DNA of 52,289 bases, taken from Neobacillus niacini. Lineage in GTDB: Bacteria > Bacillota > Bacilli > Bacillales > Cytobacillaceae. The position numbers and the translations under genes are program-made. The notes below the pieces were generated by a model, which ran no database searches, was not told the origin of the DNA, and saw nothing but the letters and a program-made list of their open reading frames with translations. The stretch is from NCBI RefSeq assembly GCF_023715785.1, contig NZ_JAMBOX010000025.1, positions 1 through 52,289 on the forward strand. The letters run 5' to 3'. This document shows, piece by piece, positions 24,649 to 33,563 of the stretch. Each line of letters starts with the position of its first letter. The stretch's first letter is position 1.

Positions 24649-24748
24649 TGATATATCCCAGATACGTAATATAAACGAGAAATTCAATATTTCGTTCCGC
24701 TCTATCACTTCTTATTTAGAGGATTTTCTAAGTTGGCCGCATTCTCGC

Positions 24749-25846
24749 TCATTTATCTTTCCGCTCGAAAAGCACCGTTTCCCTTCCGCGTTCCCTTAAC
24801 AACTCGCGATTCTCTTTTTCTATCAATTTTATTTGCTGGAAATAGCAGATCTCCTCACAAAGTTTGCAGTCAACGCAATTTTTCTGGTTAAGCTTAATTT
24901 GCGTGACTCCGTTTATTGTTTCCTGGATCAGTGCATCAGTGGGACAGAGAATGGAACAGGCTCCGCACAGGGTGCAATCAGATAGGATCATAGGGAGCCG
25001 AACATTCTTACCAGCTTGCAGGTCCTTATTTTTACGTACCTGATCCAAAAACAGGTTTCGTTTCGCCTGATAGGGGTAGGTGGATTCATTGAATACCTTT
25101 TCCATTACCCCGTTGGCTGCCTCAGTCCATTCTTTCCGTATAAGGGAAGCACCATCATTCTTGAGCTTTTCCTGGTACGTTTTGATTTCGCCGGTGCCAA
25201 GAGTTTCTTTCACCGCAAGCTTGTGGACGGCCCTCCATTCACTCCATACGGAATAGAATAACAAACGCTTCCGCTGATCCAGTTCGTCCATTCCCCTAGA
25301 CTGCTTCACGTCCGAAACGACCACCAGACGCTTGCCGCTCATCGTTTCTCCTGCAGTCAATTCTCTTTTCCATACCTGTTCCCCCTGTTTTATGACACAG
25401 TCGACGCATCCCCCATCGGGAAGGTAAACCGTCAAATTGTCACATTCCTCAAGAAAGCTAAGCCAGGCTTCTCGTGGTATGCTGCCAAGACAGGGAACAG
25501 CGACTGCTGCCACCCCTTCCTCCTTAATCGGATGTTTATGGCAATGGAAATATACGTGTTCATTTTCCTTGCAGGTGTGCAAGACCGTTTGTACCAATTG
25601 CTGGAGAGAAGGCCGATTGGAGGAAAGTGCACTTGTTGGGCAAACGGTTGTACAGATGCTACATTCCAAACATGAATCACTAACTTCAATGGTATCCTTC
25701 GTAAAAGTGATGCAATTTGTAGGACAATAGTCTACACACTGCCGGCATGTACTTTTTGGCGATATTAACCTTGTACAAAGCTTTGGTTCGATTACAAGCG
25801 CATTTGTTTTTTTCTCAATGGCCTTTGCCCAGGTTAGAAGATTCAT
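24749..25846 (-). CDS. polyferredoxin-type 4Fe-4S protein of the molybdoenzyme operon
   Basis: 365 residues. Four Fe-S motifs: CRQCVDYCP and CLECSICTTVCP near the N-terminus, CTLCGACSILCP and CVDCKLCEEIC near the C-terminus. The centre has extra conserved-looking Cys/His (YFHCHKH, VPCLGS, GGCVDC) in a Rossmann-like region. Soluble; no membrane span. Last gene of the DmsA-type operon, so probably passes electrons to or from the reductase or assists maturation. The exact family is not recognised. Confidence 0.8.
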   Translation of the reverse strand: MNLLTWAKAIEKKTNALVIEPKLCTRLISPKSTCRQCVDYCPTNCITFTKDTIEVSDSCLECSICTTVCPTSALSSNRPSLQQLVQTVLHTCKENEHVYFHCHKHPIKEEGVAAVAVPCLGSIPREAWLSFLEECDNLTVYLPDGGCVDCVIKQGEQVWKRELTAGETMSGKRLVVVSDVKQSRGMDELDQRKRLLFYSVWSEWRAVHKLAVKETLGTGEIKTYQEKLKNDGASLIRKEWTEAANGVMEKVFNESTYPYQAKRNLFLDQVRKNKDLQAGKNVRLPMILSDCTLCGACSILCPTDALIQETINGVTQIKLNQKNCVDCKLCEEICYFQQIKLIEKENRELLRERGRETVLFERKDK

Positions 25847-25877
25847 CCAAACCAGCCTCCTCTCAAGCTATGAATAC

Positions 25878-26681
25878 CTACAAATGAACAGCCGTCTCGT
25901 AAAATTGCAGGCGGGCCAAAAACTCGCTAATCAATATCAGTACGAACACTACGGTATAAATGGTGCCAGTCTGCTTCTGTTTGCCGATAGCGGTAATCGC
26001 AAGAATGGCAAATGCAATAATAAAGGTGAACAGCCGAACCCAAAAGATGAGCTGCCCAACTGCCAAGCGCAAGCTCTCAGCCGCTTGCGGCAGTCCCCCT
26101 TGAAGTCCTGAAAAATAAACCAGCATCACAACCGTTGCCGCAATGAAGCCAACGATCACCACTGCCGTTAGGTTCATCGACAGCTCCCCGCGAATGATCA
26201 AAAACACCCCAACAAATAAAGGACCTAATAGAATAGAAGTTAAAAAGAACATAAACATGGTCGTCATGCTGTTCCAGGCGGGAATGGCCGGTATCATATA
26301 AATCTTGGCTGAAGAGAATATCGCCAGAATGCCCAAGATTGTCGCGACCGCCCCAGTCATGCCGCGCCATGAAGCCGCATCTTTGATCCAAAACCAGCTG
26401 TACAGCATGCTTAGGCCAACAAAGGCACCATAAAAGGTCACTTCACGGCTGAGCCATGAGACCTTGATGTTTAAAATTGCCCGATAGGCAGCAAATGGAT
26501 GTCCTAAATGAAACAACGATACTAGGACGGCGATTCCACCGATGACGACAAGGGAAAGCGAGATGAGCAATCCGGTTTTCCGTTGGATCGTGCTCTTTTG
26601 GTCTATCCACCAAAGGGTCACGAATCCGCCGATGGCAAGCTGTGATAGTACTGTAAAGATAACAAGTGGCATATCATGCAT
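25878..26681 (-). CDS. DmsC-type membrane anchor subunit
   Basis: 267 residues, eight membrane helices, starting MHDMPLVIFTVLSQLAIGGF. LFHLGHPFAAYRAILNIKVS and SWLSREVTFYGAFVGLSMLY are hallmark DmsC segments. It anchors the catalytic dimer to the cytoplasmic membrane and takes electrons from menaquinol. Its start overlaps the stop of the Fe-S subunit gene. Confidence 0.92.
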   Translation of the reverse strand: MHDMPLVIFTVLSQLAIGGFVTLWWIDQKSTIQRKTGLLISLSLVVIGGIAVLVSLFHLGHPFAAYRAILNIKVSWLSREVTFYGAFVGLSMLYSWFWIKDAASWRGMTGAVATILGILAIFSSAKIYMIPAIPAWNSMTTMFMFFLTSILLGPLFVGVFLIIRGELSMNLTAVVIVGFIAATVVMLVYFSGLQGGLPQAAESLRLAVGQLIFWVRLFTFIIAFAILAITAIGKQKQTGTIYTVVFVLILISEFLARLQFYETAVHL

Positions 26682-27244
26682 TACGATGACCTCCTTGTTT
26701 GTTTGCCCGGTTTCGGCAAAATAAACTGTGTCGTCGGATGGGTAATCGAAGGGTCGGCAAATGTCGGAACGATGCTGACGCCATTTTCCGGTTGGACCTC
26801 ATTATAATCGACGATTTGAATCGCCTCCAACGGACATTTTTCCACACAGATTGGAAGTTGGCCGACATCCAACCGTTCATAACACATACTGCATTTATCC
26901 ATTTTTCTTTTGACAGGATTATAGACAGGAACTTTATAGGGACAGGCTTTTCCGCACATTTGGCAGCCAATGCACAGCTCCTGATTGTGGACAACAATCC
27001 CGTCCTCCCGCTTCGTATAGGCGCCAACCGGGCAGGCATTTTTACAGGCCGGTTCGTCGCAATGATTGCAAGCAGTGGAGACAAATGCTCGCACCGGGGT
27101 GCCAACTAGATCCTCCGGCAATTCCGTCACTCGGCGTCGACGCATCTCTGGTTCGAGCTGGTAAAAACTTTTACACGATATTTCACAAGCGTGACAGCCG
27201 ATGCAGCGCTCGATATTTACTAAAAACCCAAGCTTTTTAGCCAT
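26681..27244 (-). CDS. DmsB-type 4Fe-4S electron-transfer subunit
   Basis: 187 residues with four ferredoxin-like clusters: CIGCHACEISCK, CNHCDEPACKNACP, CIGCQMCGKACP and CSMCYERLDVGQLPICVEKC. This is the standard DmsB/NrfC pattern, carrying electrons from DmsC to the Mo cofactor subunit. 12 bp after the catalytic gene. Confidence 0.95.
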   Translation of the reverse strand: MAKKLGFLVNIERCIGCHACEISCKSFYQLEPEMRRRRVTELPEDLVGTPVRAFVSTACNHCDEPACKNACPVGAYTKREDGIVVHNQELCIGCQMCGKACPYKVPVYNPVKRKMDKCSMCYERLDVGQLPICVEKCPLEAIQIVDYNEVQPENGVSIVPTFADPSITHPTTQFILPKPGKQTRRSS

Positions 27245-27256
27245 GGTTGCTCCTCC

Positions 27257-29458
27257 TTACGCTTTTTCAATGTTGACAAAGTTATCGTGAAAGGCAATTC
27301 CGCGCTGCCCTTTTTGATATTCACCCATATCTTCTGCCAATGCCTTTACAGTAATATTCTCCGTATAATTGACGCCTTTCCACCAGCCTTCATACATGAC
27401 AACGGTATCTGGCGGCACCATCTTCGTGAGCTTAGCCGGTAGTGTCATATAGCCGGTTTCATTGATAATTTTGACGATGTCATTGTTCTGAATGCCCTTT
27501 TTCCTTGCCAGCTCAGGATTTATCTCGAGGTACGGATGATCCTGAATCGCCATCAGCCAATCTTGATGCTGGAATTGGCTATGAATCCCAAACTTCCAGT
27601 GTGGAGACATACAGCGAATCGGATATTCCTTTGGCGCTTTATACTCTTCCGTAAAAACAGGCAGCGGGTGATGGCCGTATTCAACCGCCTTTTTGGAATA
27701 AAATTCATATTTGCCTGATGGCGTTCTAAACTTTAAGTCCTCCCAGGCGACTGTAATCTTTTCATTTGCTTTAGCCGTGCCGCCCTTTTTCCTAAGGTCT
27801 TCCCAGCTTTCTATGTTAAACAATTCCTTTATTTCATCATTGAGCTCTTTTTCGACCCATTCCTTCGGGTTTCCGGAAGTTGGGAATGTACAAGACCCCG
27901 GAGCCAGCTCGTTTAATTTTTTCGATAGACCCATTGCAATTTCCAGGTCACTCTTCGCTTCATAAAGTGGTTTTATTGCTTGTTCGTTTACATTCATCCA
28001 ATAGTGCCAGTAGCTGACATTGATCCCGACCGACTCAAATGGAGTGGTTACCGGCAGAACAATGTCGGAATATTCCACGGTTTGCGTCATATATAAATCG
28101 GCGGTCACGACCAAATCCATCTGATCAAAGGCTTTTTTGACAACGTTTGGTTCCGGATCTTGCGCTATCGGATTGCGGCAGGCTATCCACATCATCTTGA
28201 TTGGCGGTTCATCCGCTGCCAGCACCTGTGCTCCGAAATTGTTCATATTCACCATGCGATCCGCTTCACCGCCGCTTCCTTCCGGTGCGCCAAAGCTCAT
28301 CGTATGGTAATTGAAGCCCCATGTTTCACCGCCAATATAGTTGACACCGCCGCCGCGTTTGCCAATGTTTCCGGTGATGGCTGCAAGGGCATCGATAGCT
28401 CGGACCATGGCGCCGCCGTTCACGTGGCGCTGCATGCCGAAACCAATCCAAATGTTTGCTGGTTTGGCTGTCGCGTATTCACGGGCCAGGCGTTCAATCA
28501 CCGCCTGTGGGACACCGGTTTTTTCTGCGGCCCATTCAACGGTGATATTCTTGTTTACATAGGCAAAGAATTCGGAGAAGCCGATTGAATTTTCGGCGAC
28601 CCAATTCTTGTCGAACAATTGATGATCGAATATATAGCGGATCATTCCTAGCGCCAGCGCCCCATCTGTACTTGCTTTAATCTGGATGTATTCGTCGGCT
28701 TTTGAGGCTGTTTGGGTAATCAGCGGGTCAATCACGACGAGCTTTGTCCCGCGCTCCTTCGCCTGCTCAATAAAATACATCGAGTGCGCCGAGGTCCAGG
28801 CTGGGTTTGCTCCCCATAGGATGATATAGTCAGCGTCGAGAAAATGCTCTGGATCACTATTATAGGCGACTCCCATATCAAAGCCCTGGGCATCAGAACC
28901 GGCAGGATCACATGGTGTTCCCTGGGCACGGGTGGTATAGCCGATACTCGACATCATTCCTTCTGTTGCGTAGTTTAAGATATTAAAGTTGCCGGAATAT
29001 TTATTGAGACAAATCGGTAGGGTACTGCCATATTCCTTTTTGATTTCCAAAATCTTTTTGGAAATGATGGTGTAGGCTTCACCCCAGCTAATCCGTTCCC
29101 AATTGCCGCTTCCCCGCCCCTTTTGTCGCATCGGATATTTAATCCGGTCGGGTGAATAAACGACACGGGGATACGTATTTCCCTTTACACAAAGCCGCCC
29201 TTTCGTATAGGTGTTGTTCTCATTTCCAGTGATAAAGGTAATTCTGCCATCTTCAACGGTTGTTAAGATCGAACATGTATCATAGCAATTTCGCGGACAA
29301 GCATTATAGAATTGCTGCACTTTTCCGTTTGTTTTCGCCGCCGCTTTCGGAACGAGTCCCTTTGGCGCCTGACTGCTGGCTGCCCCTAGTCCCAAAAGGG
29401 CTGTTAGTGAAGCGGAACCTTTTATGAAATTTCGGCGTGTAATCGATTCTTTTAGCAT
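27257..29458 (-). CDS. Tat-exported DmsA-type molybdopterin oxidoreductase
   Basis: 733 residues. Twin-arginine signal (SITRRNFIKGSASLTALLGL). [4Fe-4S] motif CPRNCYDTCSI with a later Cys in GRLCVKG, then molybdopterin-binding motifs (YIILWGANPAWTSAHSMYFI, DGALALGMIRYI, ANIWIGFGMQRHVNGGAMVR) and a C-terminal cap (NDIVKIINETGYMTLPAKLT). Member of the DMSO reductase family that reduces a terminal acceptor such as a sulfoxide, N-oxide or related compound; substrate not determinable. The Mo ligand region GTPCDPAGSDAQG has Cys and Ser candidates. Operon with lipoprotein, TorD, DmsB, DmsC. Confidence 0.92.
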   Translation of the reverse strand: MLKESITRRNFIKGSASLTALLGLGAASSQAPKGLVPKAAAKTNGKVQQFYNACPRNCYDTCSILTTVEDGRITFITGNENNTYTKGRLCVKGNTYPRVVYSPDRIKYPMRQKGRGSGNWERISWGEAYTIISKKILEIKKEYGSTLPICLNKYSGNFNILNYATEGMMSSIGYTTRAQGTPCDPAGSDAQGFDMGVAYNSDPEHFLDADYIILWGANPAWTSAHSMYFIEQAKERGTKLVVIDPLITQTASKADEYIQIKASTDGALALGMIRYIFDHQLFDKNWVAENSIGFSEFFAYVNKNITVEWAAEKTGVPQAVIERLAREYATAKPANIWIGFGMQRHVNGGAMVRAIDALAAITGNIGKRGGGVNYIGGETWGFNYHTMSFGAPEGSGGEADRMVNMNNFGAQVLAADEPPIKMMWIACRNPIAQDPEPNVVKKAFDQMDLVVTADLYMTQTVEYSDIVLPVTTPFESVGINVSYWHYWMNVNEQAIKPLYEAKSDLEIAMGLSKKLNELAPGSCTFPTSGNPKEWVEKELNDEIKELFNIESWEDLRKKGGTAKANEKITVAWEDLKFRTPSGKYEFYSKKAVEYGHHPLPVFTEEYKAPKEYPIRCMSPHWKFGIHSQFQHQDWLMAIQDHPYLEINPELARKKGIQNNDIVKIINETGYMTLPAKLTKMVPPDTVVMYEGWWKGVNYTENITVKALAEDMGEYQKGQRGIAFHDNFVNIEKA

Positions 29459-30072
29459 AAGGCGGCCTCCTCTTCTTTCAATAACATGGTTTCCTTTTGT
29501 AAAAATCCTCTCAATAAATAAGCAAACGCCAAGGTCATCACATTTTGGCTATGCTCCTCAATTCTGCGGCAATGGGCCTCATACCATTTCAATAGATGGT
29601 TGTGCAAAAACAGCCGCAGGATTTCCTTTTTCTCCGCCAATTGGATTAAATGCAGTATAAATTCCAATTCAAATTGGAGATGATCATCAGGGTGCTGCCC
29701 CTCCCGGTCAACCTGCAAGCCTTCGTGGTAGTAGAAGTTACGCACCTTTAATGTCTCTGTCTGCATTACTGTGCCTTCGGTGTTTCGATAGCTAGATTCA
29801 TAGGGGGAAGCCAATAGTTTGTTCGGGCCGACAAACAGCCGGTTAAAATCGAATGGAAAGGTTTCCAATGATTGATTGTTGATGGTTTCGAGCAGGTTTA
29901 TCGCTTTTGCCCCCCAATCATTCTGGCTTAGAGTGGGCTTGCTTGATAGAAACGCGGTCACTGTCGCCCATTCTCTAACTGTTAAATTCAGCAGGTCACC
30001 CCGATAGTAATGCCAAAGAAGCTGGTAAAGCTCGAATCGATCCTGCTGCTTGTCGTTACAGTTTTCAGTCAT
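29452..30072 (-). CDS. TorD/DmsD-family molybdoenzyme chaperone
   Basis: 206 residues, all helical. FNRLFVGPNKLLASPYESSY and the HPDDHLQFELEF segment match the family ExxxPDH region. Such chaperones bind the Tat signal of the catalytic subunit and hold it until cofactor insertion. It overlaps dmsA by 7 bp and the lipoprotein gene by 8 bp. Confidence 0.9.
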   Translation of the reverse strand: MTENCNDKQQDRFELYQLLWHYYRGDLLNLTVREWATVTAFLSSKPTLSQNDWGAKAINLLETINNQSLETFPFDFNRLFVGPNKLLASPYESSYRNTEGTVMQTETLKVRNFYYHEGLQVDREGQHPDDHLQFELEFILHLIQLAEKKEILRLFLHNHLLKWYEAHCRRIEEHSQNVMTLAFAYLLRGFLQKETMLLKEEEAALC

Positions 30073-30307
30073 GGGATTCTCCTTCTTTTTCGGACAAAAT
30101 TTCTTGTTGCAGCTTTTGCAATTCGGCTTTTTCCTCGTCGGTTAATTTCATTTCCTCTTTTACGACGGGATTCGGGTCACCCGTATAATTTTCATTAGGG
30201 AAGGATTGGATTTTCGCTTTTACATCCTCATTTGCCTGCTCGTTGCAGCCGGTCAGTGAAGCTGCGAATACGACGCTAAGTAGGAGAAATAGAAACTTTT
30301 TCATCAT
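30065..30307 (-). CDS. small lipoprotein, first gene of the molybdoenzyme operon
   Basis: 80 residues from ATG 30307 (GGGAG 8 nt upstream); the longer frame to 30409 has no RBS. Lipobox SLTGC, then a charged segment with the coiled-coil-like EEKAELQKLQQEILSEKEGE. Probably anchored at the outer membrane face near the exported reductase. Function unknown. Confidence 0.75.
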   Translation of the reverse strand: MMKKFLFLLLSVVFAASLTGCNEQANEDVKAKIQSFPNENYTGDPNPVVKEEMKLTDEEKAELQKLQQEILSEKEGESHD

Positions 30308-30433
30308 CGTTTTTACTCCCTTCTGGATTGTGACTTCAGCATACCATGTTAAGAAGTGAGCAAATGTAGAAGTGTTTACAGACTTTTGCGGCTGTTGGTG
30401 TAAAAACAATCAAACGGAAGCTCTTGTCACTTT

Positions 30434-30451
30434 TTGTTCAACATTTCACAA
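30434..30451. promoter_or_regulatory. possible Rex-like site upstream of the molybdoenzyme operon
   Basis: On the minus strand TTGTGAAATGTTGAACAA has a perfect left half (TTGTGAA) and a 5-of-7 right half of the Rex consensus TTGTGAA-N4-TTCACAA. It lies about 130 bp before the lipoprotein start. Rex senses NADH/NAD+, which would suit an anaerobic reductase. Confidence 0.3.
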
Positions 30452-30480
30452 TATTTTCGCCACATTTTTCTCAAGAAAGG

Positions 30481-30543
30481 AAAAAAGTATGGACATTGAT
30501 TCAGCTGCTGTTTTTTGCAATAACTGAATCCGTCCATACTTTG
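30481..30543 (-). terminator. long hairpin between the two molybdoenzyme operons
   Basis: AAAGTATGGAC (30484-30494) pairs with GTCCATACTTT (30532-30542), and inner ATTCAG with CTGAAT. Six A on the left give a T-run on the minus strand. Likely terminator of the second DmsA-like gene; otherwise 30308-30777 has no gene. Confidence 0.6.
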
Positions 30544-30777
30544 TCTTACGGCTTAAATATAGCGGTGCAAACTATATATTAACAATGTAATGCACACGCA
30601 TTTACACTTATGGAATACAAAATTTGGGTAGCCAACTACCTCATTGACTACCAGAAGTGCTCCATTCAACCAATGTCGGTCGCCAATACTAGATTTCATA
30701 TTTCCTGAGAATTAATTATAAAAAAATAGGAATGAACTAATAATTTAAACGGCGATAAATAAACCCGGTATACTTTT

Positions 30778-32832
30778 TTAAGACAGTTTTTCAATATTCA
30801 CGTACAGATCATTGAGTGCATTTCCGTTGCCACCAGTTACCTTTTTCCCCATGTCTGCCGGAATAAAGCCCACCAGTTGATTTACCAGAGGATGATTCGG
30901 ATGTATGACAAGTGTGTGATACTCTAAATCCTCCGAGTATTTGGCTCGAATCGTAATTTGTCCATGGGCATTGAACAGCTTAACCAATGAATTTGATTGA
31001 ATCCCTTTGTCCCTAGCCAATACAGGATGCAGATAAATGCATGGCTCCTGATTGATTTGCTTATAGGAATACAGGTTTTGAAATTGCGAATTGATCCGGA
31101 ACGGCTCATGATTTAACAATAAAATATAAGGATATTCCTGTTTATTTTGCTCCCCAAGCAGCGCCATCCCAAAGGGTGAAAGCTGTTCGGCTTCTGCCTG
31201 TGTGGAAAATAACTCTATTTTTCCTGAAGGCGTTTTGAACTCCAAGGATTCCCAAGCGGTTTTCGGGAGATTCACCCTCCGTGGGCCGCCGTCCACTAAT
31301 TCCCGCCAGTGTTGAATTTGCAACGCTTCGTAAAATTCTTCGGTAAATTCCTGGTCAATGAAATCCTCATCACTCAGGTCGGTTGGAAACGCACTGAAAT
31401 TCTCCTCATAACTATTTAACCGTTTGGACAGCATACGGGCTATTTCCATCTCGCTCTTGCTCTCATAGTAAGGACTGATGGCCGGCTGGTTGATGCTGAT
31501 CCAATGGTGCCAATAACTGGCCATCACATCCCATTCTTCGAATTGAGTGGTAGCGGGCAAAACAATATCGGACCATGCCGCCGTCTCGGTTAAAAAATGC
31601 TCAAGCGTCACAATGAGCTCCAATTGCTGCAGCGATTGCTTGAGCTTTTCGACATTCCCGCTTTGAGTGAGCAAATTTCGGCTCGTAATCCACAGAAATT
31701 TAACGGGAGGATTCTGATGCCTTTGCAGTTCATTGGCAAAATCATTAAAATCAAGCGGCCGAACCCCTGTTTGTTTTTGCTTATCAAACGGCACATGGTT
31801 CAGAATGCTGTAGCTGAATTTCCAGCTCGCCCGTTGTCCAAATTGAACGCCGCTCCCTTTCCGGCCCAGATTCCCCGTGATGGCGGCAAGGGCATTGATG
31901 GCGCGTATATTTTGGCCGCCATTTTGGTTGCGCTGCATGCCAAACCCTGCCCAAATATAGGCTGGTTTATTTTTGGTAAGCTGCTCGGCCAAGTATTGGA
32001 TCACTTCCATCGTTTGGCCACATTGATTGAGCGCCTCCTCCATGGAACAACCATTTAGGTATTCCGCTAATTCTGTCCAGCCATGGGTATAGTTCCGGAT
32101 AAATTCAGCGTCATACAGGTTATGCTCCAACACGTACTTGGCAACCGCAAGTGCCAGTGCTCCGTCACTGCGAGGCTTAATCTGGATATAGGCATCTGAT
32201 TTCTTTGCCGTCTCGGTGTAGACTGGATCAATCGTAATGACCTTCGCCCCTTGTTGCCGGGCCGCGATGATATAGGGCATCGAATGAATCGAGGTCCAAA
32301 CAGGATTAATTCCCCACAAGATAATCGTTTTTGCATGACGAACATCCGATATATCTGATGTGTGGTGTTCGCCGAAATCATAATAAAGGGCGTCCATCCC
32401 CGGGGCCCAACATGGATTGCCGATAGCTCGGGAGGTTTCCCCCAATCCGTTAAAGAAGCCCTCCATTGCATGATGCAGGACGCCCATATTCCCAGAATAT
32501 TTATTTAAGGCTAATGAAAGATGTGAACCATAGCGTTTATAGAGCTCCATAATTTTTCCTGAAATGACATCGATGGCCTCCGTCCAGGAGATTCGCTGCC
32601 AGTTCCCGCTCCCCCGTGGCACTTGCATCATTGGATATTTAATCCGGTCGGGATGGTAAACATGGTGCAAATAATTATACCCTTTGGCACAGAGAAGCCC
32701 GTTTGTGTAGCCATGCTGGTGATCGCCGGAAACCTTTTTTAAACGGCCATTTACAGAATACCCCAGCATGCTGCAGGAACTATAGCAATTTCGGGGACAA
32801 ACATGGCGGGTGATGGTGTACGTCTTTTCCAT
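30778..32832 (-). CDS. second DmsA-like molybdopterin oxidoreductase, no Tat signal
   Basis: 684 residues from ATG 32832, which follows AAGGAG; the TTG at 32850 overlaps the RBS. Begins directly with TYTITRHVCPRNCYSSCSML, so no export signal. Same domain order as the exported enzyme (TIILWGINPVWTSIHSMPYI, AYIWAGFGMQRNQNGGQNIR), and related to it along its length. Region GNPCWAPGMDALYYDFG aligns with the Mo ligand area of the paralogue. Predicted cytoplasmic. Divergent from an Fe-S subunit and PucR-type regulator that probably serve it. Confidence 0.9.
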   Translation of the reverse strand: MEKTYTITRHVCPRNCYSSCSMLGYSVNGRLKKVSGDHQHGYTNGLLCAKGYNYLHHVYHPDRIKYPMMQVPRGSGNWQRISWTEAIDVISGKIMELYKRYGSHLSLALNKYSGNMGVLHHAMEGFFNGLGETSRAIGNPCWAPGMDALYYDFGEHHTSDISDVRHAKTIILWGINPVWTSIHSMPYIIAARQQGAKVITIDPVYTETAKKSDAYIQIKPRSDGALALAVAKYVLEHNLYDAEFIRNYTHGWTELAEYLNGCSMEEALNQCGQTMEVIQYLAEQLTKNKPAYIWAGFGMQRNQNGGQNIRAINALAAITGNLGRKGSGVQFGQRASWKFSYSILNHVPFDKQKQTGVRPLDFNDFANELQRHQNPPVKFLWITSRNLLTQSGNVEKLKQSLQQLELIVTLEHFLTETAAWSDIVLPATTQFEEWDVMASYWHHWISINQPAISPYYESKSEMEIARMLSKRLNSYEENFSAFPTDLSDEDFIDQEFTEEFYEALQIQHWRELVDGGPRRVNLPKTAWESLEFKTPSGKIELFSTQAEAEQLSPFGMALLGEQNKQEYPYILLLNHEPFRINSQFQNLYSYKQINQEPCIYLHPVLARDKGIQSNSLVKLFNAHGQITIRAKYSEDLEYHTLVIHPNHPLVNQLVGFIPADMGKKVTGGNGNALNDLYVNIEKLS

Positions 32833-32905
32833 GGGGTAATCTCCTTCCAACGATAAATTGTTAAAAACTTGTACGATGTTTTGCCACTCTGCTGATTAAA
32901 AACTA

Positions 32906-32922
32906 TTTATACTAAGTATAAA
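32906..32922. promoter_or_regulatory. 17-bp perfect palindrome in the divergent promoter region
   Basis: TTTATACT-A-AGTATAAA is a perfect 8-bp inverted repeat. It lies between the divergent starts 32832 and 32964, well placed as an operator, possibly for the neighbouring PucR-type protein. Confidence 0.55.
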
Positions 32923-32963
32923 GGGAAAACTTATTTATTTGAGACTAAAAAGGTGATCATTTT

Positions 32964-33563
32964 ATGAAACAACTCGGATTTCTTGTCCATGTCGAAAAAT
33001 GTTTAGGATGTCGCTCCTGCGAATTCTCCTGTAAAAATGAACATGGCTATGATGATACATTTCGCAGAAAAATCCATGATGTTCCTGGTGTTGTGACTGC
33101 AGGGCACAGTTTTCATCATTTTTCAATGGCCTGCAACCATTGCCAAAATCCAGCTTGCCTTGCTGTTTGCCCAGAAAGCTGCATTAAAAAGAAGCCGAAC
33201 GGGATTGTTTTGATTGACCAAGCCAAGTGTTCGGGATGCGGAAAATGCGTGACTGCCTGTCCTTTTGATGCGATTGTGATCAACCCGATTACGGCAAAAG
33301 CAGATAAATGCAATATGTGCTACGAGCGCCAGATGCATAACAAATTGCCCATTTGCGTCTCGGCCTGCCCGGTTAAAGCACTTGAAATCATTGATATTCT
33401 TGATCCAAGTAATACGCATTATGAAAAAGCCGTACATGGCTTTGAGATGAAAAAAGTGACCAATCCTTCCATTCGCTTTCAGACTCGAAAAGAAGAGATC
33501 CAGCATTTTTGGTGCTGTACAGAAGGAGGAAACCATCATGTTGGTGTTTCAGGAAATCGTTAG
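32964..33563 (+). CDS. DmsB-like 4Fe-4S subunit, partner of the second molybdoenzyme
   Basis: 199 residues. ATG 32964 after AAGGTGATC. Four clusters: CLGCRSCEFSCK, CNHCQNPACLAVCP, CSGCGKCVTACP, CNMCYERQMHNKLPICVSAC. No DmsC-like anchor follows, so the complex may be soluble. The last 26 bp overlap the regulator gene and include its RBS. Confidence 0.92.
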   Translation: MKQLGFLVHVEKCLGCRSCEFSCKNEHGYDDTFRRKIHDVPGVVTAGHSFHHFSMACNHCQNPACLAVCPESCIKKKPNGIVLIDQAKCSGCGKCVTACPFDAIVINPITAKADKCNMCYERQMHNKLPICVSACPVKALEIIDILDPSNTHYEKAVHGFEMKKVTNPSIRFQTRKEEIQHFWCCTEGGNHHVGVSGNR

